The translations under genes and the position numbers were made by a program. A model generated the notes under the pieces. That model saw only the letters and a program-made list of their open reading frames with translations, had not been told where the DNA came from and did no database searches. A stretch of DNA of 37,470 nucleotides from Gammaproteobacteria bacterium (lineage in GTDB: Bacteria; Pseudomonadota; Gammaproteobacteria; Enterobacterales; Kangiellaceae): the NCBI GenBank assembly GCA_030432465.1, contig JAUIHB010000005.1, positions 1-37,470 on the forward strand, written 5' to 3'. This document shows positions 1 to 9,996 of the stretch, one piece after another (position 1 is the first letter of the stretch; every line of letters begins with the position of its first letter).

Positions 1-277
1 AAAATTAGATAATAATGATAAAGAATCAATAAGTTAGTGAACTTTTAAATGGCTTTTAACTCTAATTATGTGCGATTTTAATTAATCAGTAAATCGAAGT
101 TACAAATAAACTTTTGAGTTATCTACTTAATAGTCTATTATTAATTAAACTTGTTTTCATAGCATGAAAGTGTTAGAAAATGAACAGTAATAAGTATAAA
201 ATACCCCCCAGTTTTCGGGATAACTGATATCTTAAGTATTTTTAAGTAGTTACTTAATCACAGAAAGGGTTATAAAA

Positions 278-475
278 ATGGAAGATAAAGTTGCAGAACA
301 TACTCTTTGGACGAGCAAAAACAAGGAAAGATCAGGTTTACCAGAGACTAAAATATCTCCTGAAGTAGAAAAAAAGGTTGCGGATGCTTTTGAAAAGAAA
401 GCAGACCATCAAGAGTGTCTACGTCCTTTTCAAACTCTTTTTGAAGAATCAGATTTAGCGAAGATACTCGCATAA
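278..475 (+). CDS. small hypothetical protein, 65 aa
   Basis: I do not recognise this protein. It is short, highly charged and Lys/Glu-rich, with no signal peptide or membrane segment, so it is probably cytosolic and largely helical, with one cysteine (C47). It starts at an ATG preceded by a GAAAGG ribosome-binding site about 10 bases upstream. It ends 26 bases before the next gene, which has its own AAGGAA site, so the two are probably co-transcribed. There is no Gly-Gly, so it does not look like a classic double-glycine leader peptide for the neighbouring C39-like protein. It could be a partner, inhibitor or regulator of that protein, but this rests only on adjacency. Nothing convincing as a promoter was seen in bases 1-277, which are very AT-rich. 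Confidence 0.6.
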   Translation: MEDKVAEHTLWTSKNKERSGLPETKISPEVEKKVADAFEKKADHQECLRPFQTLFEESDLAKILA

Positions 476-501
476 TAGAAATAATTAAAAAAGGAATTTA
501 A

Positions 502-2079
502 GTGAATGAAGCTAAGCCACTGATATTTGGCCGCTTCGGTGACTCTGATGACTTAATCAGCTCTTTTTTAGACTCTCAACCGGAGTTCACTCAGGCTAAG
601 TATCTTCAATGCTATTTAGAAGGCCTTGATACCAAATCCTATTTAATAGAACAAAACTATTTCGATCGAGACTACCTTGAAGAGTTCTCCTCTTTTTACA
701 GTCTTAGTGCTCGAGGCTATCCAAATGTTTGTAAAAGAATCCACTTTTTCGACTCCGATGAAATTAATCGAGATTTATTTGAAATTGCTTGCTCTGGGGA
801 CATTCACGCTTGTAAAAAATTACAGAATTCTTATGTAGGCTTCTCTGTAATTAGACCAATAACCAAAGCTCCATTCGGACGAACTGTTTTCAGATGGTAC
901 GATGATCGGACACCTGAAACTCCTAGAGTCACAGAGCCATCTCGAGATTACGCTTGCCACATAGCGGGCATAAAGCTTTCAGTAAAAGGGTTAGCTTGGC
1001 AACAGCAAGATTCTGGCGTTGCAGCCTGCGCAACGGTGAGTTTATGGAGTATGCTTCACTCATCAGCGTTCGATGCTAGACACTCGATTCCTACAACATC
1101 AAAGATAACTAAGGCAGCTCACGAAAAAGCTTCACTTGGAAAACGCGTATTTCCTTCCCATTTCTTAACAATAGAACAAGTATTGGAAGCAATAAAAGAG
1201 CAAGGGCTCGCACCGGCAATAGTTAAAGGTGATTTAGGAGATAGCTACTTTTCAAAAGATAAGTTTGCCGCTACATGTGCTTCTTTTTTGAGATCTGGCT
1301 ATCCTTTGCTTATAGCTGGTCACCACACTGAAAGAGAAGCAGCTATTGGTCACGCTATATGTGCTGTAGGCTTTCGCGAAGCAGCTCCTATTTCCGAACA
1401 ACAAAAGCTGGTATCCCTACAAGATGCAGAGACTGAGTTCCTTTATATTCATGATGATAATATTGGGCCAAATATAAGATTCAGAATTAACGAACAAGAG
1501 TCTATAGACGTAAATCAACAACCAGTAAAAAAATGCCATATTCATGTAGAAGATCCAGAGTATTTGGATTCTAAAAAGACACTACAAGAACCTAATACTG
1601 GATTCGCCCCTACAATGTTAATCGCAGCAGTTCATGAGGATTTAAGAATATCTTCAGACCAGTTCTTTCAAACAGGTTTTCTAATATCACATAAACTTTC
1701 TGCAACATTAAAAGTTATATACGATAACAATGGTCATAATTTTACTGGATTAGTGTTTAGTACAAGATTCATTAAAATTTCCGATTACATGCAATGTGAA
1801 TTAAGCTCAATATTAGAAGAACAACCGAATATCCTGGGTAATGTAAGACTAAAACTTCAAGAAGAAGTAGCTCCTATGAGTCTACATCTAGGAATATTAA
1901 GAATAGCCCTTCCAAATTCTTCTGTATTATTAGATGTTTTATATGACTCTACTGATTCTGACTTAAACAGACCTATATTTTGTCATATAGTTTACGACAA
2001 AGTTATGAGGGACATATTAAACATGATTGACCAACAAGAAGTAATTAATCTTTTGGGAACAGCGGTAGATGCATTTTAG
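502..2079 (+). CDS. papain-like (C39-like) cysteine peptidase-like protein, uncharacterised
   Basis: A 525-aa protein starting at a GTG with an AAGGAA site about 6 bases upstream. The middle carries the layout of a papain-fold cysteine peptidase of the C39 type: Gln 167-169, then Cys176 in SGVAACATVSLW, His284 in AIGHAICAVGF, and an acidic/amide site at Asp318-Asp319-Asn320 in YIHDDNIGP after a predicted strand. This spacing fits a Q-C-H-D/N active site. The first 150 residues have two striking blocks, an aromatic/acidic one ending CKRIHFF (77-83) and GFSVIRPI...FGRTVF (113-130), which look like conserved motifs of an unnamed family. Residues about 350-525 form a third region that I cannot assign. 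There is no signal peptide or membrane segment, so it is probably cytosolic. Its substrate is unknown. Catalytic activity is inferred, not shown. Confidence 0.7.
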   Translation: MNEAKPLIFGRFGDSDDLISSFLDSQPEFTQAKYLQCYLEGLDTKSYLIEQNYFDRDYLEEFSSFYSLSARGYPNVCKRIHFFDSDEINRDLFEIACSGDIHACKKLQNSYVGFSVIRPITKAPFGRTVFRWYDDRTPETPRVTEPSRDYACHIAGIKLSVKGLAWQQQDSGVAACATVSLWSMLHSSAFDARHSIPTTSKITKAAHEKASLGKRVFPSHFLTIEQVLEAIKEQGLAPAIVKGDLGDSYFSKDKFAATCASFLRSGYPLLIAGHHTEREAAIGHAICAVGFREAAPISEQQKLVSLQDAETEFLYIHDDNIGPNIRFRINEQESIDVNQQPVKKCHIHVEDPEYLDSKKTLQEPNTGFAPTMLIAAVHEDLRISSDQFFQTGFLISHKLSATLKVIYDNNGHNFTGLVFSTRFIKISDYMQCELSSILEEQPNILGNVRLKLQEEVAPMSLHLGILRIALPNSSVLLDVLYDSTDSDLNRPIFCHIVYDKVMRDILNMIDQQEVINLLGTAVDAF

Positions 2080-2145
2080 AAAAAAATGTAAGCGCTCACA
2101 TATTTAAAAATATTTGCGATAGTTTTATTTTTCTAATTGTTCACA

Positions 2146-2177
2146 AAAAAGCCTCCCAAAGGAAGCTTTTTCTTTTT
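2146..2177. terminator. bidirectional rho-independent terminator
   Basis: The hairpin 2146-2156 / 2161-2171 has arms AAAAAGCCTCC and GGAAGCTTTTT with one C-A mismatch and a CAAA loop. It is followed by more T residues on the plus strand and bordered by A residues that become a T tract on the minus strand. It lies between the peptidase-like gene and the convergent gyrB gene and can end both transcripts. Confidence 0.75.
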
Positions 2178-2252
2178 CACTATTTATGGTATTTCATTTT
2201 ACGATTTTGACACGAAATTTCATGAATTATGAGATCCGACACTGTTATTCAC

Positions 2253-4685
<2,433 letters not shown>

Positions 4686-4702
4686 TCAAAATGCTACCTT
4701 TT

Positions 4703-5824
4703 TTAATTTCTATCAATTTCGTCAATTTCACTCGTGCTAACCGGTTTTATAACACCATGTTCCACGTGAAACAATTGGGTGCTATTATACCTTTTTTTGA
4801 GCCATTTGAGGGAATCTAGTTGCAGGCAAGAGAGTATTATTTGCACATTTTTTTGTTGCAATAACATTTGTAATAACTCTTTCTGGTTACTTTCATCTAG
4901 CTCAGAAGTGAAATCATCAATTATAAATAAACTATCTTTACCCGTTCTATTCTTCAACACAACAGTCTGAGCAAGAAACATCGCATTTATCGCAACCTTC
5001 TTTTGACCCCGCGAGAAAAACTCTTTAGCAGGATAGCCTTGAACCTTTATTTTTATATCAGCTTTGTGTGGTCCAAATCTTGTTAAACCACACTCACAAT
5101 CGGCATGAAAACTATCAGCTAATTTCTTTTCATACTCACCTGTATAACCGGGATAATATGAAATTTTAAATCCATCGAAAAATTTCACACCTAAATCTTG
5201 TATTACCTTTAATAACTCAGTTAGCAACAATTCTAACATTGCACTACGTTGCTTTGTGACAACCGACTCAAAGAGACACAGTTGTTGATCCCAAAAGGTT
5301 ATCTGTTGTGAAATTTTACTTTTATTCTTTGTTCTTAATAATGCATTTCTTTGTTTTAGTGTCGATTGGTAATTTTTCCAAGTTTCATGATAACTATGTT
5401 CCACGTGGAACAAACACCAATCTAAATATTTTCGACGCTCTTGTGGTCCGGCATCAATTAAGTGATAAGACTCAGGACTTAATACCTGAGTTGGGTAAAT
5501 ACGCGACAATGAGGATAAGGTTGAAATATTTTCACCATTAATCTTAATGGATTTTTGTTTCTTGCTTTTAGAGTACCCTACCCCTAATTTTGTCTGATCA
5601 CTCCCTGCACCAAATACGACAAATGCATCTGAATCTTCTTTAACAACCAAGTCTAGTTTGCTAGTTCTAAATGAGCGTCCAGAAGTTAGAATACTTATTC
5701 CTTCAAGAACACTTGATTTACCAGCACCATTCTCTCCATAAAAGATATTTAATTGTTTTTCCAAACTCAAAATATTCGTCGATAGATTACGAATATCCTG
5801 TAGCTGGAATTTAGTTAAATACAT
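4703..5824 (-). CDS. recF: DNA replication and repair protein RecF
   Basis: SMC-like ATPase that with RecO and RecR loads RecA at single-strand gaps. At 373 aa it is slightly longer than E. coli RecF (357). It shows Walker A GENGAGKSS at 30-38, the ABC signature FSRGQKK and Walker B LFIIDDFTSELD. There is no strong Shine-Dalgarno, and it starts 26 bases after dnaN, which fits operon expression. Its coding DNA contains two parS-like 16-mers (4758-4773 and 5397-5412). Both are read in the same frame, so the protein contains the motif FHVEH twice, once mid-protein and once near the C-terminus. These residues are probably dictated by the DNA sites rather than by RecF function. Confidence 0.98.
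   Translation of the reverse strand: MYLTKFQLQDIRNLSTNILSLEKQLNIFYGENGAGKSSVLEGISILTSGRSFRTSKLDLVVKEDSDAFVVFGAGSDQTKLGVGYSKSKKQKSIKINGENISTLSSLSRIYPTQVLSPESYHLIDAGPQERRKYLDWCLFHVEHSYHETWKNYQSTLKQRNALLRTKNKSKISQQITFWDQQLCLFESVVTKQRSAMLELLLTELLKVIQDLGVKFFDGFKISYYPGYTGEYEKKLADSFHADCECGLTRFGPHKADIKIKVQGYPAKEFFSRGQKKVAINAMFLAQTVVLKNRTGKDSLFIIDDFTSELDESNQKELLQMLLQQKNVQIILSCLQLDSLKWLKKRYNSTQLFHVEHGVIKPVSTSEIDEIDRN
4758..4773. other. parS-like ParB-binding site 1
   Basis: TGTTCCACGTGAAACA matches the widely conserved chromosomal parS core (TGTTNCACGTGNAACA) at every specified base. It differs from perfect dyad symmetry only at the variable N pair. It lies inside the 3' part of recF, about 4 kb from oriC and about 13.4 kb from parB, which is normal for origin-proximal parS sites. 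Confidence 0.9.
5397..5412. other. parS-like ParB-binding site 2
   Basis: TGTTCCACGTGGAACA is a perfect 16-bp palindrome and fits the parS consensus at every specified position. It lies in the middle of recF, 639 bp from the first site. Paired parS sites near oriC are a common arrangement for ParB loading and SMC/MukB-type condensin recruitment. Confidence 0.9.
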
Positions 5825-5850
5825 AAATACTTAAATGCAGCTCAAACAAC

Positions 5851-6957
5851 CTATAGTCTCATAGGCATAACAACATACAAACTATCTGAATCTTCTGCAT
5901 TTTCAATCAACACACTACTGCTTGCATCACCAAGGTTAAACCGTACATTTTCCGATTTAATGGCATTTAATGCATCAAGTAAGTAACCAACATTAAAACC
6001 AATTTCTAATGCTTCACTAGAATAGTCTACGTCTAGCTCAATTTCAGCTTCTTCTTGTTCAGGATTATTAGCATGTATAGATAATTTATTATCTTCAATA
6101 TTTAGTCTGACACCGCGAAATTTCTCATTACATAATATGGAGGCGCGCTGGAAAGCATCACGTAACTTGTCTTTTTCAGCCACTAATAAACGCTGTGCAT
6201 TTTTAGGTAACACTTTATCGTACTCTGGAAAACGCCCATCAATCAGCTTTGAAGTGAAAACAAAATCACCTAATACGATTCTTATATGGTTACTACTTAG
6301 TGAAAGTGTGCAGGTCTGTTGATTACTGGAAAGTAACTTCCCTGCTTCTAATATGCCTTTTCTTGGTACTATAGCTTGAATTAAATCTTCACTAACAGGC
6401 TTAGCCAAAGTCATTGAAGATAGTGCTAGCCGGTGTCCATCGGTTGCTACAGAAAGCAATTTTTGGCTATTCACCTCAACCAACATACCATTAAGGTAAT
6501 AACGAACATCTTGTAATGCCATTGCGAATTGAGTTTTATCAAATAGTGCCTTAAGTGCTTGAGAATCGACATCAATCGTTACGTCGAAAATAGCTTCTTC
6601 AATATTAGGAAACTCTTGCGCTGAAATAGTTGATAATGAAAACCGGTTACGCCCTGAAGAAAGCTTTAACCGATTTTCTTCAAGCTGCACTGTAATAGGC
6701 TTATCACCGGAAAGACTTTTACAGATATCTAACAATTTTCGTGCAGGGACAGTAATATCACCTTCTATATATTCCCCTTCTAATGGAATACTCGAAGACA
6801 TTTCGATTTCAAGATCGGTCGCAGTTATGATCAATTGACCATTTTCAACCTTCAATAATAAATTAGCTAAAACTGGTAGTGTCTGTCGTTTTTCAACAGC
6901 ACCGGAAACCAGTTGCAACGGCGTAACCAAAAGTTCTTTACTAACTGAAAATTTCAT
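5851..6957 (-). CDS. dnaN: DNA polymerase III sliding clamp (beta subunit)
   Basis: Ring-shaped processivity clamp that tethers DNA polymerase III to DNA and recruits partners through its hydrophobic cleft. The 368-aa reading MKFSVSKELLVTPL... corresponds closely to the E. coli N-terminus and has a GGAG ribosome-binding site 9-10 bases upstream. A longer reading from the ATG at 6976-6978 would add seven residues but has no such site and is less likely. The C-terminal end, YVVMPMRL, is the classic conserved DnaN terminus. It is separated from dnaA by 27 bases and from recF by 26, consistent with a single operon. Confidence 0.98.
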   Translation of the reverse strand: MKFSVSKELLVTPLQLVSGAVEKRQTLPVLANLLLKVENGQLIITATDLEIEMSSSIPLEGEYIEGDITVPARKLLDICKSLSGDKPITVQLEENRLKLSSGRNRFSLSTISAQEFPNIEEAIFDVTIDVDSQALKALFDKTQFAMALQDVRYYLNGMLVEVNSQKLLSVATDGHRLALSSMTLAKPVSEDLIQAIVPRKGILEAGKLLSSNQQTCTLSLSSNHIRIVLGDFVFTSKLIDGRFPEYDKVLPKNAQRLLVAEKDKLRDAFQRASILCNEKFRGVRLNIEDNKLSIHANNPEQEEAEIELDVDYSSEALEIGFNVGYLLDALNAIKSENVRFNLGDASSSVLIENAEDSDSLYVVMPMRL

Positions 6958-6984
6958 TGCTAAAGCTCCTTCATCCAATATTGA

Positions 6985-8355
6985 CTAACTTGAGAGTGTT
7001 CTCATCAAATTGGTGTAGTCTTCGTTAATATCTTGTGATTCTTCTTTGAGTGATTTTACCTTGCGACAGGCATGTAACACGGTTGTATGATCCTTACCAC
7101 CAAAAGCCTCTCCTATTTCCGGCAGACTATGATTGGTTAACTCCTTAGCAAGTGACATGGCTAACTGCCTTGGTCGTGCTATGGAGCGATTTCGCCGCTT
7201 AGAAAGCAAATCAGAAACTTTAATTTTATAATATTCTGCGACTGTTTTTTGGATATTTTCAATACTAACTTGTTTGTCTTGCGCAGCGATTAAGTCCCTT
7301 AATGCATCTTTAACAAACTCAACCGTAATTTCTTTTCCTGTAAACTGAGCATTAGCAGTAACACGTTTTAAGGCTCCTTCTAATTCTCTGACATTGGAAC
7401 GAATTCGCTTAGCGATAAAAAATGCAACTTCATGAGGTAATTCAATTTTTGACTCTTCTGCTTTTGACATCAATATAGCAACACGCGTTTCTAACTCAGG
7501 TGGATCAATTGAGACGGTTAACCCCCAACCAAAGCGTGATTTTAATCTTTCTTCAACCCCATCAATTTCTCTTGGATAACGATCGCAAGTTAATATAACT
7601 TGTTGATTTCCTTCAAGTAATGAGTTAAATGTGTGAAAAAATTCTTCCTGTGAACGCTCTTTATTTGCAAAAAATTGAATATCATCAATGAATAAAGCGT
7701 CGACGCTTCGATAAAACTTTTTAAACTTATCGATGGTATTGGTTTGTAGTGCTTTAACCATATCAGCAACAAACCTTTCTGAATGAAGATAAATAACTTT
7801 TCCATGAGGTTTATTTTTTAATATTTGATTACCCACAGCTTGCATTAGATGAGTTTTACCTAAACCAACCCCACCGTAAATAAATAAAGGATTGTAGGCT
7901 GTACCAGGGTTTTGCGACACCTGTTTGGCGGCAGCCATGGCTAGCTGATTACTTTTACCTTGAACAAAACTATCAAAGGTAAATGAATGATTTAAGTTAC
8001 CTTTTCTATTTTCTGAGCTGACATTTTTTTTGTCTGGTGCATGCTGAACTGATTTAGGTTGTGCTTGTTTTTTAATTACATTTGAGTTGTTTGGAGATGA
8101 ATTCTCTTTATTGTCAAAAAAGCTATTGGTTCCAACAATATCAAGTTGAATCTGGATCTTATCTTCACCTTCACTAGCTAAAATTTCTCTAATTCGTGGT
8201 AAATATTTCTCTCTTACCCAATCTAAAACAAAGCGATTAGGTGCACGTAAATGCAATTGCTCATTTTCAATTGATGCTTTCAAAGGACGGATCCAAGTAC
8301 TGAATTCAGTTGGTGGTAGTTCGTCTTGAAGATATCTTTGGCACTTATTCCACAT
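6985..8355 (-). CDS. dnaA: chromosomal replication initiator DnaA
   Basis: AAA+ initiator that binds DnaA boxes and melts the origin. At 456 aa it has the N-terminal DnaB-interaction domain ([21 protein letters not shown]), a variable linker rich in Asn, Ser and Lys (about 85-120), the AAA+ core with Walker [10 protein letters not shown] and Walker B LFIDDIQF, and the domain IV DNA-binding signature [15 protein letters not shown] near the C-terminus. The ATG at 8353-8355 has no strong Shine-Dalgarno, and no better in-frame start was seen just upstream. The gene starts at the edge of the origin region and is transcribed away from it; the boxes upstream could mediate autoregulation. Confidence 0.99.
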   Translation of the reverse strand: MWNKCQRYLQDELPPTEFSTWIRPLKASIENEQLHLRAPNRFVLDWVREKYLPRIREILASEGEDKIQIQLDIVGTNSFFDNKENSSPNNSNVIKKQAQPKSVQHAPDKKNVSSENRKGNLNHSFTFDSFVQGKSNQLAMAAAKQVSQNPGTAYNPLFIYGGVGLGKTHLMQAVGNQILKNKPHGKVIYLHSERFVADMVKALQTNTIDKFKKFYRSVDALFIDDIQFFANKERSQEEFFHTFNSLLEGNQQVILTCDRYPREIDGVEERLKSRFGWGLTVSIDPPELETRVAILMSKAEESKIELPHEVAFFIAKRIRSNVRELEGALKRVTANAQFTGKEITVEFVKDALRDLIAAQDKQVSIENIQKTVAEYYKIKVSDLLSKRRNRSIARPRQLAMSLAKELTNHSLPEIGEAFGGKDHTTVLHACRKVKSLKEESQDINEDYTNLMRTLSS

Positions 8356-8598
8356 TAGATTTGAGCAAGTTTCTTTTTTTAGTTAGATGAGTATTTTCAA
8401 TACGAATCAGACAATAGACGTATTACTGTGAAAGAGTTCGCCAGTTTAGATCGATTCAGAAAAATGATCCACAGGTTTTATAAAAAAATAAATTTTATAC
8501 TGAATTCAATTAAATTTATCGATCGAATAAATTATAACCAAAAAAATGTTATCAAGGAGGTTACTAACCAATTAATGTTAGTTTAATGTATGAAAACG

Positions 8599-8607
8599 TG
8601 TGCATAA
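8599..8607 (-). promoter_or_regulatory. DnaA box (TTATGCACA on minus strand)
   Basis: Exact match to TTATNCACA on the minus strand. It is the exact box nearest to dnaA, so it may serve both the origin and dnaA autoregulation. Confidence 0.75.
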
Positions 8608-8627
8608 GGTGATTTTTCTAAATTTTT

Positions 8628-8864
8628 GATCTTTTTTACATTTTTAGTAAAGGTTTATAAGGTTCTTTTTCGGTTGTTATAGACAAACTTATCATTAGTG
8701 TAATCTATTGTTTAATAATAAAAAATATCACTTATCCACAGAATTATGCGATCCTAATAGTAATTATAATTAGATCTTTTACTTATTATTATAGTCTTTG
8801 TCCTGTAGATAACTTTTTGGACTGGATTAACTGACTTAAGTGAATTTTTATGATCTTTTTTTCC
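8628..8864 (+). repeat. three GATCTTTT 13-mer-like repeats (candidate unwinding element)
   Basis: GATCTTTT occurs at 8628-8635, 8773-8780 and 8852-8859, each followed by AT-rich sequence. The copies resemble the E. coli oriC 13-mer GATCTNTTNTTTT; the copy at 8852-8864 is the closest. The surrounding DNA is extremely AT-rich. Their spread among the DnaA boxes, rather than in tandem, differs from E. coli. Confidence 0.55.
8732..8740 (+). promoter_or_regulatory. DnaA box (TTATCCACA)
   Basis: Perfect high-affinity R1-type DnaA box on the plus strand, in the centre of the origin region, between the first and second GATCTTTT repeats. Confidence 0.85.
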
Positions 8865-8930
8865 ATATTTCATGAAAAAAGCTTATTTTTTTAAATTATT
8901 GAAAATGTTTTTAGTTTTTTTTATCCACAA

Positions 8931-8939
8931 GCAAATCCA
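8931..8939 (+). promoter_or_regulatory. DnaA box (TTATCCACA)
   Basis: Perfect high-affinity DnaA box on the plus strand on the rpmH side of the origin, preceded by a T-rich run. A one-mismatch copy follows at 8985-8993. Confidence 0.85.
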
Positions 8940-9085
8940 AATAATTTACCATCAGATCGCATATCTAGTCTTTATTTAGGGATATTATCCATATATCTAG
9001 TGTTAAAAGTGTTATCAGTTTATGTGAGTTGCTGTTTGAAAATAGTTATTTACTCGCTGTGTTTAAAAAGTAAACATAAAATGCG

Positions 9086-9114
9086 TTGACAGAAAAAAGT
9101 GAATGCAATAGAAT
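9086..9114 (+). promoter_or_regulatory. sigma-70 promoter of rpmH-rnpA
   Basis: TTGACA at 9086-9091 and TAGAAT at 9109-9114 with a 17-base spacer, close to the ideal sigma-70 promoter. It lies about 75 bases upstream of the rpmH ATG and points away from oriC. A strong promoter fits expression of a ribosomal protein. Confidence 0.8.
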
Positions 9115-9189
9115 TTGCGCCCCTTTTGAGCAGGTAACAGTTACTTCTATTACTTGTTAAACATTCAATAATTACAGACGGATAGACTG

Positions 9190-9324
9190 ATGAAACGTAC
9201 ATTTCAGCCTAGCAACATTAAGCGTAAGCGTCGTCACGGTTTTCGTGCTCGCATGGCAACTAAAAATGGTCGCGCGGTCATTAACAGACGCAGAGCGAAA
9301 GGTCGTAAAAGACTTAGCGCTTAA
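9190..9324 (+). CDS. rpmH: 50S ribosomal protein L34
   Basis: A 44-aa, extremely Arg/Lys-rich protein of the large ribosomal subunit, starting [18 protein letters not shown] and ending GRKRLSA, the standard length and sequence pattern of bacterial L34. The Shine-Dalgarno is weak. It is the first gene of the rightward rpmH-rnpA-yidD-yidC-mnmE series next to oriC, as in most gammaproteobacteria. Confidence 0.99.
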   Translation: MKRTFQPSNIKRKRRHGFRARMATKNGRAVINRRRAKGRKRLSA

Positions 9325-9326
9325 TT

Positions 9327-9347
9327 GTACAACTTTTCCTGTTGTAC
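9327..9347 (+). terminator. hairpin between rpmH and rnpA (candidate attenuator)
   Basis: Arms GTACAAC (9327-9333) and GTTGTAC (9341-9347) with a 7-base loop, followed by only TTT and then AAAAG. It is too weak in T residues for a full terminator, but it could reduce read-through from abundant rpmH mRNA into rnpA or protect the rpmH 3' end. Confidence 0.4.
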
Positions 9348-9382
9348 TTTAAAAGAATTGGATGCTCTTGTTGGAAACTGTG

Positions 9383-9748
9383 ATGACTGATAAGTCCTGC
9401 AAATTTCAACGAGAGCTTCGTCTTTTATGCGCAAAAGATTTTAGTCAGGTTTTTGATAAAGCTGTTAAGGTTAACAATAAAGCTTTTACCCTGTTAGCAA
9501 GAAAAAATGACCTGAATCATCCTAGACTAGGGCTTATTGTCGCTAAAAAGAATCTTAAATTCGCTTACCAGAGAAATTTAGTTAAGCGGCTTATCAGAGA
9601 AGAGTTCAGGATAAGTCAAACGCAATTAGCTGCTTATGATTTAGTAATACTTACACGCCGCGATATTGCTCAAATGAACAAAACCGATATAATCCGATTT
9701 CGTAACGATTTATTCGATAGATTCCGTAAAAGATGCAAACATTCCTGA
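9383..9748 (+). CDS. rnpA: ribonuclease P protein component
   Basis: Small basic protein that binds the RNase P RNA and helps remove 5' leaders from precursor tRNAs. From the ATG at 9383 it is 121 aa (E. coli 119) and begins [15 protein letters not shown], aligning with the usual N-terminus; GGAAA lies about 8 bases upstream. An in-frame ATG at 9362 would add seven residues but is a poorer choice. The RNR-like signature is visible as [15 protein letters not shown]. The 3' end overlaps yidD by 16 bases, indicating translational coupling. Confidence 0.97.
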   Translation: MTDKSCKFQRELRLLCAKDFSQVFDKAVKVNNKAFTLLARKNDLNHPRLGLIVAKKNLKFAYQRNLVKRLIREEFRISQTQLAAYDLVILTRRDIAQMNKTDIIRFRNDLFDRFRKRCKHS

Positions 9749-9975
9749 TTCGATTTATTAGGTTGTACCAAAAAACATTGAGTTTATTAATCGGTGGCGA
9801 ATGTCGTTTTTATCCAACTTGCTCAAGTTACTCTATTGAAGCAATTCAAAAATATGGCAGTTTAAAAGGCATATGGTTGACTATTAAACGAATTGCTCGT
9901 TGTCACCCTCTTCATCCAGGTGGAATAGATCATGTTCCTGTTCCTGACAATAATCCTTGCCCTCATAAGCATTAA
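9733..9975 (+). CDS. yidD: membrane protein insertion efficiency factor YidD
   Basis: An 80-aa membrane-associated protein that assists insertion of proteins by YidC. It has an amphipathic/hydrophobic N-terminus ([18 protein letters not shown]), the family signature [15 protein letters not shown] and [12 protein letters not shown]. It overlaps the end of rnpA and is followed 21 bases later by yidC, the conserved rnpA-yidD-yidC arrangement. Confidence 0.97.
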   Translation: MQTFLIRFIRLYQKTLSLLIGGECRFYPTCSSYSIEAIQKYGSLKGIWLTIKRIARCHPLHPGGIDHVPVPDNNPCPHKH

Positions 9976-9996
9976 AGAAAGAGATTTAGTATTCAT

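Larger units (their letters stand above)
8449..8993. other. chromosomal replication origin oriC
   Basis: The 834-base dnaA-rpmH gap (8356-9189) has no credible gene but a clear origin layout. Exact TTATNCACA boxes lie at 8599-8607 (minus), 8732-8740 (plus) and 8931-8939 (plus). One-mismatch boxes lie at 8465-8473 (plus, TGATCCACA), 8804-8812 (minus, TTATCTACA) and 8985-8993 (plus, TTATCCATA). Three AT-rich GATCTTTT repeats and eight GATC sites are interspersed. The diverging gene orientation on either side and the dnaA/rpmH flanks match the Pseudomonas-type origin location. The exact minimal limits cannot be set from sequence alone. Confidence 0.9.

Noticed and set aside
1-277. Promoter for the small gene at 278 (TATAAA near 195-200)
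   Set aside because: The region is so AT-rich that -10-like sequences are frequent, and no matching -35 was found.
7590-7805. 71-codon minus-strand frame inside dnaA
   Set aside because: Alternative frame of the AAA+ domain region with no supporting start signal.
8531-8554. TATAAT on the minus strand as the -10 box of a dnaA promoter
   Set aside because: A good -10 exists, but there is no -35-like hexamer at 16-18 bases (the nearest TTGATA is only 12 bases away), so I did not call a promoter.
8554-8617. AAGGAGG followed by ATG codons in the origin region, as a small gene
   Set aside because: The reading frames stop after three to eight codons, and the segment overlaps origin elements; a leader peptide is not supported.
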